Positions 1-6,367 of a stretch of 14,632 nt of DNA are shown here, piece by piece. Both the position numbers and the translations under genes were made by a program. Positions within the stretch are counted from its first letter, which is position 1. Each line of letters starts with the position of its first letter. The stretch covers positions 6,791-21,422 of the forward strand of contig PAZD01000031.1 in the NCBI GenBank assembly GCA_002715405.1, read 5' to 3'. The notes under the pieces are model-generated. The model did not search any database. It saw only the letters and a list, made by a program, of their open reading frames with translations, and was not told the origin of the DNA. Origin of the DNA: Acidimicrobiaceae bacterium. Its GTDB lineage: Bacteria; Actinomycetota; Acidimicrobiia; Acidimicrobiales; UBA8592.

Positions 1-1034
1 TCCTCAGCAACGACATAACGAAGAAAAGATTTTCGTTTTTCGATTTGTTCCATTTGTTCTTCATTGGGTTCAAACGTCGCTAAGAAGTTCTGATGTGTAA
101 TCGAAGTGTCAGGATCAGAACCAGGGAAAAGCTGAGAAACTTGATAGATCTTTCCTCCTTCGCGATAACGCGCATCCTCCAAACCGAATGATGCAATAGA
201 GATGTGGGGGAAAATAGTCCATACACCGCTGGTGAGCATAGCCATAGGCCATTCCTCTTCAGGAGTTCCTGCTAGGTCGAGATGTCGATAATCCGGAACT
301 TGCATACGTTGGTGAGGACCCCAATAAACGAATTTAGCGACGTTGCAATAATCACGCCCGAATGTTTCTCCATGGAGAATGGGAAGATGGTATTGATCGA
401 GGTAGCCGTCGTACGCCACTTTCCAATTCGGCCCTTCTAGGGTTTGCCGCCCTACGAACACACAATCCTCTAAACCATGATTATCTAGTAAATCGTCGTA
501 ACCAGCCAAGAATTCATCAAGGTGAAGCTCCACACCAGGTGTAATCGACCCCCAAATTATTCCCACTCGTTCCTCCACATTTAACGGCGTTAAACCCAAA
601 CAGGAAGTATCTACTTCACCGAAGTCTTGATCATCCAAAATAGCAACAAGATCACCAGTGAGGTTGTAAGTCCAAGCATGATAAGGGCATGAGAAGCTTC
701 TCGCATTCCCATTCCCATTGTCCATAATTTGAGCACCACGATGACTACACATATTAACGAAACCGCGGATTAGCCCATCCCTGCCACGAACGAGGATGAG
801 TGGAACTCCAGCGACTTCCATTGCCTTGTAATCACCCGCCTTGGGAATCTCAACACTAAATCCAAGTACGAGGGGAACCCGCTTAAAGATAAGATCCATC
901 TCAGCTTCCCAACGATCAGGATCAAAATAGTTAGTTACAGGGATACGAAAAACATCATCAGCGAGAGGTAAATCCCCACTCTTCATTATTTCAACATGGC
1001 TTCGCGTTAATTCGACAATCTTTTCTCTGCTCAT
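1..1034 (-). CDS. Rieske ring-hydroxylating oxygenase alpha subunit, C-terminus cut by window edge
   Basis: This is probably the catalytic subunit of a Rieske non-haem iron oxygenase, which uses reductase-supplied electrons and O2 to hydroxylate or demethylate an aromatic or other ring substrate. The frame is open from ATG 1034 to the window edge, giving 344 complete codons. A good Shine-Dalgarno (GGAGGG) lies just upstream of the ATG. The Rieske [2Fe-2S] motif C-x-H-x17-C-x2-H is intact at residues 96-119 (CSH ... CPYH). The mononuclear iron motif D-x2-H-x4-H follows at about residues 213-221 (DQYHLPILH), preceded by the typical NWKVAYDGY context. The third iron ligand, an Asp near the C terminus, would lie at or beyond the cut. 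Family members usually run about 400-450 residues, so roughly 60-100 are missing. No ferredoxin or reductase partner is adjacent on the visible side. The substrate cannot be told from sequence. Confidence 0.93.
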   Translation of the reverse strand, partial: MSREKIVELTRSHVEIMKSGDLPLADDVFRIPVTNYFDPDRWEAEMDLIFKRVPLVLGFSVEIPKAGDYKAMEVAGVPLILVRGRDGLIRGFVNMCSHRGAQIMDNGNGNARSFSCPYHAWTYNLTGDLVAILDDQDFGEVDTSCLGLTPLNVEERVGIIWGSITPGVELHLDEFLAGYDDLLDNHGLEDCVFVGRQTLEGPNWKVAYDGYLDQYHLPILHGETFGRDYCNVAKFVYWGPHQRMQVPDYRHLDLAGTPEEEWPMAMLTSGVWTIFPHISIASFGLEDARYREGGKIYQVSQLFPGSDPDTSITHQNFLATFEPNEEQMEQIEKRKSFLRYVVAE

Positions 1035-1112
1035 GTTCCCTCCACAGCTTAAATTACAGTTTTACATGTTTAAAGAAATTTTACCATTCCACCTTAGGTA
1101 GTTGTTCCATCA

Positions 1113-1820
1113 TCATTTTCTTAGACATTCCCCGCTATCGATACCATTAAATGAAAGATTCTCGGTCACAAGACTGAATTCTTCACTTGACACAGCATAA
1201 GAAACATTATTCCTATTACTGGAGCGAGAAAAAACTAGACCAACAACTTCTCCGGATCCATTTACTATTGCCCCTCCAGAGTCTCCTGAAGCAATATCAG
1301 CATTTAATTGCATTCCTTTTCGGCGATATTCTCCTTCTCCATAAATATCCGCAATATTTATTTCTACCAAACGATCAATCGTTGCTGGGATGGCTTTGAT
1401 CAAGCCATCTCCTCCGACAAGAGCGATTCCTTTCATACCTTTTTCAGGGCTCGCTACAGCGAGTGGAGGAACATTAAGACCCTCAACATGAAGCAACGCA
1501 AGGTCAGTTTGAGAATCTATTGAGACAAGTCGTGACTGGTATTCATTCCCATTATGATCAATGACATATAAATCCTCCGTTCCAGCTACTACATGGGCAT
1601 TTGTAAGAATTCCTTGCTCTACCAAAACACCAGACCCTGAAGCTTTCCTCTGGCAAGCAAGGCCGTGAATGATAAAGGCAGAGGAAAGTAAGCCCTGATC
1701 AACATCAGAAGAGATAGAATCTCCATAGGTTTCACTAGAGACCGATGGCGAACCACAGCCCGGTATCAAAATCAGCAACAATGAAGCTGCTGCCCCTCCT
1801 AGAAATTCTGAAAGTCTCAT
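1113..1820 (-). CDS. Secreted lipoprotein trypsin-like serine protease, MarP protease-domain-like
   Basis: This is a 235-residue S1-type serine endopeptidase predicted to be anchored outside the membrane. The N terminus is a lipoprotein signal: a hydrophobic stretch at residues 10-19 followed by I-P-G-C with the lipidated Cys at 22. The catalytic triad is complete: His76 in TNAHVV, Asp106 in SQTDLALL and Ser181 in GDSGG. Cys56 (just before the SGSGV strand) and Cys232 near the C terminus bracket the domain, in the positions of the regulatory disulfide I recall from the mycobacterial acid-resistance protease MarP (Rv3671c), and the flanking ACQR and SGSG text is also MarP-like. Unlike MarP, there is no four-helix CvpA-type membrane domain. 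The gene lies 78 nt upstream of the Rieske oxygenase on the same strand and diverges from the rarD-like gene. The physiological substrate is unknown. An alternative description is a generic DegP/S1C-like protease without a PDZ domain. Confidence 0.88.
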   Translation of the reverse strand: MRLSEFLGGAAASLLLILIPGCGSPSVSSETYGDSISSDVDQGLLSSAFIIHGLACQRKASGSGVLVEQGILTNAHVVAGTEDLYVIDHNGNEYQSRLVSIDSQTDLALLHVEGLNVPPLAVASPEKGMKGIALVGGDGLIKAIPATIDRLVEINIADIYGEGEYRRKGMQLNADIASGDSGGAIVNGSGEVVGLVFSRSSNRNNVSYAVSSEEFSLVTENLSFNGIDSGECLRK

Positions 1821-1904
1821 ACTTGAACAGTAACCGTAGCAAATGAGCGAACCACGTTAGGCTACAGGGAAGCTCTTATTTCGATTATTGGCAGATTGAC
1901 AGGG

Positions 1905-1919
1905 TTTCGCTAGGCGAAA
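1905..1919 (+). promoter_or_regulatory. Inverted repeat in the rarD-like leader, operator or RNA hairpin
   Basis: TTTCGC and GCGAAA form a perfect 6-bp inverted repeat around TAG. It sits 3 bases after a consensus -35 hexamer TTGACA (1896-1901) and runs into the purine-rich AAAGGAAG that is the likely ribosome binding site of the gene starting at 1937. No acceptable -10 box lies 16-18 bases from TTGACA, so the promoter is not confirmed. As DNA it could be a small operator; as RNA, a short hairpin partly covering the binding site. Confidence 0.3.
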
Positions 1920-1936
1920 GGAAGACCGGACTAAAC

Positions 1937-2833
1937 ATGCCTAACGAAATAACCCGAGGAATATGGTTTGGACTAACAGGATATATCCTGTGGGGTCTAT
2001 CCCCCATCTTCTGGAAAGCACTAACAAAAATTGATGCGTTTGATGTACTTTCGTGGCGCATAATTTGTACATATATTTTCACCGTTGCAGCGATAGTTCT
2101 ACTTGGGAAGGGTAAAGAACTTCGGTTAGTAGTCTCTTCCCGAAACGGGCTTCTAGCGGGAGTGATATGTGGGGTTCTTATTGGATTCAATTGGGGAATG
2201 TTTGTTTGGGCAGTAGATAGTAACCATGTTGTCGACGCATCACTCGGCTACTTCATGAATCCTCTGATGAATGTTTTCTTAGGTGTAGTAATCCTTCGAG
2301 AAAAACTTCGTTCAGTTGTTTGGGTATCCGTTTGCTTCGCCGCATTAGGGGTTTTATGGCTTACCTTTGCCCTTGGTTCGTTCCCATGGATTTCTGTTTC
2401 TCTTGCATGTTCCTTCGCCCTATATGGACTTATACGAAAGGTAGCGCCAGCTGGCCCGCTTACCGGATTAACAATTGAAACCTCTACTGTGGTTTTGCCC
2501 GCTCTTTTGTTCTTGCTTATTAGAGGAAATGCAACTGACAACCTAAGTATTAGTTCCGGCGTAACTTTATTGGTACTGCTTTCAGGAATCGCGACAGGGG
2601 TCCCGTTATTGTTATTTGCTTCTTCAGCTCGAAGAATACCGCTAAGCATTCTTGGTCTTTTACAATACATAACGCCAACTCTTCAGCTACTTCTTGGGAT
2701 TTTTGCCTATGGGGAAGCCTTCGACAACACCAGATTTATAGGTTACGCAGTCATTTGGTCCGGCTTGATCCTGTTTGCGATCGATAGTTTCTTCGCTACT
2801 AGACAACAAGAAGATAAATCCTTAAGGAAATAA
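1937..2833 (+). CDS. rarD: EamA/DMT-family permease, RarD type
   Basis: This is a 298-residue polytopic inner-membrane protein of the drug/metabolite transporter superfamily, matching the usual RarD length (about 296). The translation alternates about ten hydrophobic segments with short loops. Two RarD signatures are visible: LGYFMNPLMNVFLGV followed by ILREKL (about residues 103-124), and YITPTLQLLLGIFAYGEAF in the last third, followed by a final helix ending in FAID. RarD was named from chloramphenicol-sensitivity work, but its physiological substrate is not settled, so the exported or imported compound is unknown. The ATG at 1937 is preceded by AAAGGAAG with a rather long spacing of about 13 bases. 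The gene diverges from the lipoprotein protease and lies 89 bases upstream of the secreted helical protein gene on the same strand. Confidence 0.92.
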   Translation: MPNEITRGIWFGLTGYILWGLSPIFWKALTKIDAFDVLSWRIICTYIFTVAAIVLLGKGKELRLVVSSRNGLLAGVICGVLIGFNWGMFVWAVDSNHVVDASLGYFMNPLMNVFLGVVILREKLRSVVWVSVCFAALGVLWLTFALGSFPWISVSLACSFALYGLIRKVAPAGPLTGLTIETSTVVLPALLFLLIRGNATDNLSISSGVTLLVLLSGIATGVPLLLFASSARRIPLSILGLLQYITPTLQLLLGIFAYGEAFDNTRFIGYAVIWSGLILFAIDSFFATRQQEDKSLRK

Positions 2834-2835
2834 AG

Positions 2836-2862
2836 TTCTTAAAAGATTCTTACCTTCTCTTA
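2836..2862 (+). promoter_or_regulatory. Helically phased TTCTTA direct repeats upstream of the secreted-protein gene
   Basis: TTCTTA at 2836-2841 and TTCTTA at 2847-2852 are spaced exactly 11 bases start to start, followed by a degenerate third unit CTCTTA at 2857-2862. Direct repeats of about 6 bases on an 11-base pitch are a typical arrangement for OmpR/PhoB-family response regulators. A possible -10 hexamer TACAAT (2876-2881) lies just downstream, without a recognisable -35, as would suit an activator-dependent promoter. A second repeat, TTAAGGAAA, occurs at 2822-2830 and 2861-2869. The regulator assignment is inference. Confidence 0.35.
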
Positions 2863-2922
2863 AGGAAACCCTTACTACAATAAGAAACAATACGGACTAA
2901 CCCCTATGAAAGGAAAGTCCAT

Positions 2923-3420
2923 ATGACTTTGAAAAAAACATTCACTATAGCTGTTGTGGCTGCTTCTCTCTTTGGAGGCTCCCTGGTAGCTATTCCACTT
3001 TTGGCATCTGCTCAAGATGACCCCCCATCTCTTGAACCAGAAATCAGCCAAGAAGAAGCTGACAAGGATCGCGGCCCTAAAAAGAGAGCATTTCTAGGCG
3101 AGGTTCTTCTTGAGATTGGATTGGATCATGAAGTCGTCAAAGAAGGATTCGCTAATGGGCAAACTCTAGGTGAGACAGCCGAAGCGAATGGAATAAGTTC
3201 TACAACAGTCACCGATGCAATTATCTCCGCTATGACCGAACGGCTGAATCAAGCTGTCGCTAATGGAAAGATAACCCCGGAAGAGGCTGCAGAAAAAGCA
3301 TCTGGGATCCCAGATAGAGCCACTGAGATCGTCAACAGTATCCCTGAAAAGAAAGACAAGGATCGCGGCCCTCACTTGAAAAATAAGGGGAAGCAAAGTG
3401 ATAAAACAAAGAAAGTCTAA
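2923..3420 (+). CDS. Small secreted alpha-helical protein with DKDRGP-flanked central module
   Basis: This is a 165-residue exported protein of unknown function. Residues 1-30 form a clear Sec signal peptide: KK, a hydrophobic core, then the ASA cleavage site before Q31. The mature protein is highly charged. The central part (about residues 58-140: GLDHEVVKEGFANGQTLGE, then a helix, then QAVANGKITPEEAAEK) resembles a helical module common in secreted actinobacterial proteins, in which a phrase like 'gktlaeiAeenGvs' precedes 'ldqAVadGkiTpeqAd'; I recall the pattern but cannot name a domain with confidence. The module is bracketed by two identical DKDRGP hexapeptides at 47-52 and 145-150. The last 20 residues are strongly basic. 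ATG 2923 has a good ribosome binding site (GAAAGGAAAG). The protein may bind the cell surface or cations, but nothing shows this directly. Confidence 0.85.
   Translation: MTLKKTFTIAVVAASLFGGSLVAIPLLASAQDDPPSLEPEISQEEADKDRGPKKRAFLGEVLLEIGLDHEVVKEGFANGQTLGETAEANGISSTTVTDAIISAMTERLNQAVANGKITPEEAAEKASGIPDRATEIVNSIPEKKDKDRGPHLKNKGKQSDKTKKV
3061..3078 (+). repeat. First copy of exact 18-base direct repeat encoding DKDRGP
   Basis: The 18 bases GACAAGGATCGCGGCCCT recur identically at 3355-3372. The copies are 294 bases apart, so both are read in the same frame as Asp-Lys-Asp-Arg-Gly-Pro. Identity extends through synonymous positions, which points to recent duplication or recombination-based homogenisation rather than peptide convergence. 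Confidence 0.9.
3355..3372 (+). repeat. Second copy of exact 18-base direct repeat encoding DKDRGP
   Basis: This copy is identical to 3061-3078 and in the same reading frame. The two copies bracket the helical module of the secreted protein. Recombination between them would delete 98 codons in frame. Confidence 0.9.
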
Positions 3421-3436
3421 ACAAGAACCTTTCTAG

Positions 3437-3457
3437 TGGTCCATCCCCCATGGGCCA
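3437..3457 (+). terminator. Upstream hairpin of a two-hairpin convergent termination region
   Basis: TGGTCCAT pairs with ATGGGCCA (one U-G wobble on the plus transcript) around a CCCCC loop. It starts 17 bases after the stop codon of the secreted-protein gene and precedes the stronger hairpin at 3462-3497. No U-tract follows directly, so on its own it may stabilise the 3' end rather than terminate. Confidence 0.4.
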
Positions 3458-3461
3458 ATCT

Positions 3462-3497
3462 CTTACCGGCTAACTAGTCTCCTAGTTGGCCGGTAAG
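3462..3497 (+). terminator. Strong convergent hairpin, right arm is coding
   Basis: CTTACCGGCTAACTAG pairs with CTAGTTGGCCGGTAAG over 16 positions (15 Watson-Crick plus one U-G wobble) around a 4-base loop TCTC. On the plus strand it is followed by TCGTTTTC, a weak T-run, so it fits a factor-independent terminator for the gene ending at 3420. The right arm is exactly the last codons of the convergent hydrolase gene, including its TAG stop. On the minus strand no T-run follows, so termination of the hydrolase transcript there is less certain. Confidence 0.7.
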
Positions 3498-4459
3498 TCG
3501 TTTTCTAAAGTCCAAATAGCGCCCATCTCCGCAAACAATCCCATAACGTCCTGAACGACCTGCTCACTCCCGAATTCTCTATACAGAGAATTAACGTTAA
3601 GGAATACTCGCTCTGTGCCCCCCCAACCAGAATATGGGCCGAGATCTATATCTCGTGCAGCATCAAGAACGCCCATTCCCGCATCAAACCTTTCTTTGGT
3701 TTGATCGCGGAGCAAGACCCAAAAATTGCGCATTTCTAAAGCACCCGCACGATCTGTTACTGGACCATGGCCTGGAACTGTTATCGCATCAAAAGAAGCT
3801 ATTCGATCACAAGCATCTATCCAGTTACCTACCGGTCCAGACCACATAATAGGGGTCTCAAGGTTAAACAAAATATCGCCAGTGAAAACAACATTTCGGG
3901 AAGGAATATAAGCGATGACATCCCCTCTAGTATGTGCTGGGCCTACTTCATAGAGTCTTATCTCGATATCTCCAACAGTCAGTAACATCTCATTCGTAAA
4001 AGTCTCAGTTGGTAATCGCATCGTAATGTTGGAAAAATCAAACCCGCCGAATGCATGCTGTATGTACCGACCAAGAGAGGAAGGGTCTTCCTTGAACCTC
4101 TCAACCATGGCAGACAAAACTGACGGCGGTAGTTCATCCATTTCGGCAGAAGTTTCCTCAGAAGCTATTATTCTGCCAGTAGGAACTAACTCATTACCAT
4201 GGCAGTGATCACCATTTGCATGGGTGTTTATCAAAACATCAACATGATGTTGAAGCTGGGGTTCTACAGTCGCCATTGCATCCAACATCGATCTCGTCAG
4301 ATGAAGATCAAACATAGTGTCAACGATCATCGATTCTCTTCCATCGAGGATTAATCCCGCATTGCTCATGCCCCATGACCCATTAGGTGCCAACCAGACA
4401 TGAATTCCTTCAGCAACTTGAACTAATGAGAAATCCTCAGATGTCTTCGAGCGTTCCAT
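3482..4459 (-). CDS. Metallo-beta-lactamase-fold hydrolase
   Basis: This is a 325-residue, presumably cytoplasmic, metal-dependent hydrolase of unknown substrate. Visible ligands of the MBL fold are H80-A-N-G-D84-H85 (motif 2), H176 in GPAHTRGD (motif 3), D195 in FTGDILF (motif 4) and H231 in VPGHGPVTD (motif 5). The second His of the canonical H-x-H-x-D-H is Asn82, so the Zn1 site differs from the textbook arrangement; an additional His87 follows two residues after H85. The layout is closest to the glyoxalase II/SoxH-like branch rather than to true beta-lactamases, and no signal peptide is present. The ATG at 4459 has only a weak upstream GAAAG. The gene diverges from the MDR oxidoreductase 87 bases away and converges on the secreted-protein gene with the stop codon inside a hairpin. 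Confidence 0.88.
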   Translation of the reverse strand: MERSKTSEDFSLVQVAEGIHVWLAPNGSWGMSNAGLILDGRESMIVDTMFDLHLTRSMLDAMATVEPQLQHHVDVLINTHANGDHCHGNELVPTGRIIASEETSAEMDELPPSVLSAMVERFKEDPSSLGRYIQHAFGGFDFSNITMRLPTETFTNEMLLTVGDIEIRLYEVGPAHTRGDVIAYIPSRNVVFTGDILFNLETPIMWSGPVGNWIDACDRIASFDAITVPGHGPVTDRAGALEMRNFWVLLRDQTKERFDAGMGVLDAARDIDLGPYSGWGGTERVFLNVNSLYREFGSEQVVQDVMGLFAEMGAIWTLENDLPAN

Positions 4460-4473
4460 TTTTAACTTTCAGT

Positions 4474-4503
4474 TTGACGGATTCAATATTTGCAGAATAC
4501 AAA
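4474..4503 (+). promoter_or_regulatory. Candidate sigma-70-type promoter for the MDR-crotonase-acyltransferase unit
   Basis: The -35 is TTGACG (4474-4479, five of six matches to consensus) and the -10 is TACAAA (4498-4503, four of six), separated by 18 bases. Transcription would begin near 4510. That excludes the in-frame TTG at 4490 as start codon and supports ATG 4547, which is preceded by AAGGAG. Confidence 0.45.
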
Positions 4504-4546
4504 TAACGGAAGAAAGTATCCAACTTTGGAAGGAGTTGTGACCCTC

Positions 4547-5521
4547 ATGCGTGCCTGGCAACTACATGAACTAGGAGATCCAATAAAGAAACTTGAGTTA
4601 TGTGAAATACCAGATGCTCCTGAACCCGATGCTGGACAAGTCACAGTTTCGATTGAGGCTGTTGGGATTTCATTCCCAGACGTTCTTCAATGCCGGGGCG
4701 AATACCAGATTAAACCTTCACTACCTTGGACGCCTGGTGGTGAAAGTTCCGGTACTGTCTCAGCGATTGGACAGAATGTAACCTCTCTTGAAATTGGAGA
4801 CAAGGTAATGATGCTTGGAGGAGGACTGATAGAACAAGTAAACGTCAACGAAATGGGCCTATGGAAAATCCCAGAAAAGGTACCAATGGAAAAAGCAGCA
4901 GCAATACCCGTGAACTACGGGACTACTTGGTTCGCCCTTCATGATCGTGCTCAAATATCAGCAGGGGAAACGCTACTAGTAACTGGCGCTGCTGGAGGAA
5001 CAGGATCTGCGGCGATACAACTTGGAAAAGCCGCTGGAGCAAAAGTTATCGCTATCGCAGGCGGCGAGGAGAAAGCTAGCCAAGCTAAATTACTCGGGGC
5101 CGATCATGTTATTGACCATCAAATAAACACAGAATGGGTAGACGAAGTACGAGATCAAAGTGGCGGAGGAGTGGATATTGCCTATGACCCTGTAGGAGGC
5201 GAAACAACGCATAATGTTCGAAGGTGTATGGCATGGGATGGCCGTCTACTTATCATTGGTTTCGTTGCTGGAATTCCAGACCTACCAGCAAATCATATCC
5301 TATTGAAGAACTACAGTGTCGTCGGAGTGCATTGGGGAGCGTCGCTAGGTAGAAATCCCCAGTCACTTCATAATCAAATGAAATCTGTCCTCCAATTAGC
5401 TGGCAGTGGAGAAGTGGACCCTCTTATTTTTCCACCTTATGAGTACCAGAATGGGGCACAAGCTATTCAGGATCTCGCCGATAGGAAAACATGGGGTAAA
5501 GTCGTGGTGCGTGTTGGATAA
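4547..5521 (+). CDS. Zinc-independent MDR oxidoreductase, NADPH:quinone reductase-like
   Basis: This is a 324-residue cytoplasmic member of the medium-chain dehydrogenase/reductase superfamily, quinone-oxidoreductase branch, expected to transfer hydride from NADPH to a quinone, enal or enoyl substrate. The N-terminal GroES-like domain contains PGGESSGTVSAIG (residues 63-75). The Rossmann domain carries GAAGGTGSAAIQLG (147-160), followed by KLLGADHVIDH. The Cys and His zinc ligands of alcohol dehydrogenases are absent, as in the quinone oxidoreductases. I chose ATG 4547 because AAGGAG precedes it, family members begin at this point (MRAWQLHELGDP), and the TTG 57 bases upstream lies before the likely transcription start. 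It overlaps the crotonase gene by about 11 bases, suggesting translational coupling, so it may act on an acyl-CoA-linked substrate. The exact substrate is not determinable here. Confidence 0.92.
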   Translation: MRAWQLHELGDPIKKLELCEIPDAPEPDAGQVTVSIEAVGISFPDVLQCRGEYQIKPSLPWTPGGESSGTVSAIGQNVTSLEIGDKVMMLGGGLIEQVNVNEMGLWKIPEKVPMEKAAAIPVNYGTTWFALHDRAQISAGETLLVTGAAGGTGSAAIQLGKAAGAKVIAIAGGEEKASQAKLLGADHVIDHQINTEWVDEVRDQSGGGVDIAYDPVGGETTHNVRRCMAWDGRLLIIGFVAGIPDLPANHILLKNYSVVGVHWGASLGRNPQSLHNQMKSVLQLAGSGEVDPLIFPPYEYQNGAQAIQDLADRKTWGKVVVRVG

Positions 5522-6362
5522 TCAAGCTCCGGAGTACAACCACCTTACGATCTCTTCAAAAGAAGGGGTCATTTGGGTAACGATCGACAACCCTCCGATC
5601 AACCTCATCACAAAATCCCTCTTATCAGATCTCATCAGATTATCTCTTTGGCTTGAGAAAGAGGAGGAAAGCATCGTAGTTGTTTTCCAAAGCGCTAATC
5701 CGGACTTCTTTCTTGCCCATTTTGACGTTACAGCGCTTCTAGAGACCCCAGTAGAAACAACGGGAACCACGACAGAAGAGTTGAATATATTTGACCAACT
5801 TTGTGAGCGATTAAGGCTTCTCCCCAAAGTAACAATTTGTAAAATAGCTGGAAGAGTTGGAGGTGGAGGCAGCGAAATTGCTATGGCATGTGACATGCGT
5901 TTCGCTGCCCTTGGATTAGCAAAAATGAACCAGATGGAAGTACCGATCGGTATTATTCCCGGAGGAGGAGGCACTCAGAGACTTCCCTCCTTAATGGGAT
6001 ATGGTCGAGCAGCTGAGCTCATTTTTGGTGGATTAGATCTTGATGCGCAAATGGGAGAGGAATGGGGATACTTCAACAGAGCGTTACCACTCAGCGAACT
6101 TGACGAGTATGTAACGTGGCTTGCAGATCGCATTGCTAGCTTTGATCATGCTGCCGTTATAGGAGCTAAAAATTCTCTTCTTAATTCTGTCCCCTCACCG
6201 ATAAGTGGGCTTTTAGAAGAAAGCGTTCAATTCTCTAAACTATGTTATTCGGAGAACGGCCAAATGCTGATGCAGCGTTTTCTAGATCTTGGCGGCCAAA
6301 CTGTCGAAGGAGAACTACGAATACCTGATTTAAGCGCAGAAGTGGCAAAGCCGCAGGAATAG
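5511..6362 (+). CDS. Enoyl-CoA hydratase/isomerase (crotonase) family protein
   Basis: This is a 283-residue crotonase-fold protein, probably an enoyl-CoA hydratase, isomerase or related acyl-CoA enzyme. The two Glu positions used by classical hydratases are conserved: Glu122 in GGGGSEIAMACD and Glu143 in NQMEVPIG, the latter followed by PGGGGTQRLP. The first oxyanion-hole segment is unusual: FLAHFDV (residues 67-73) replaces the classical FAAGADI, and one extra residue separates the two Glu. These changes make the precise reaction uncertain. The start is judged to be GTG 5511 (or TTG 5514) because similarity to the fold begins shortly after. A GTG at 5406 would place 35 residues of unlikely sequence inside the upstream gene in another frame. 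There is no strong ribosome binding site, which fits coupling to the overlapping oxidoreductase gene. The acyltransferase gene follows after 5 bases. Confidence 0.88.
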   Translation: MLDNQAPEYNHLTISSKEGVIWVTIDNPPINLITKSLLSDLIRLSLWLEKEEESIVVVFQSANPDFFLAHFDVTALLETPVETTGTTTEELNIFDQLCERLRLLPKVTICKIAGRVGGGGSEIAMACDMRFAALGLAKMNQMEVPIGIIPGGGGTQRLPSLMGYGRAAELIFGGLDLDAQMGEEWGYFNRALPLSELDEYVTWLADRIASFDHAAVIGAKNSLLNSVPSPISGLLEESVQFSKLCYSENGQMLMQRFLDLGGQTVEGELRIPDLSAEVAKPQE

Positions 6363-6367
6363 AGATC

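Noticed and set aside
2248..2670. 140-codon open frame on the minus strand
   Set aside because: It is antisense to the RarD-type permease, whose signatures continue throughout. No plausible ribosome binding site or domain is seen.
4490..4546. Upstream TTG start for the MDR oxidoreductase
   Set aside because: It lies before the candidate -10, has no ribosome binding site, and adds residues not typical of the family. ATG 4547 has AAGGAG.
5406..5510. GTG start at 5406 for the crotonase-like protein
   Set aside because: It would add 35 residues translated from inside the oxidoreductase gene, with no crotonase similarity.
5522..5974. 150-codon open frame on the minus strand
   Set aside because: It lies wholly inside the crotonase gene, is rich in Pro/Ser, and has no family resemblance. 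It is the antisense shadow of a well-supported gene.
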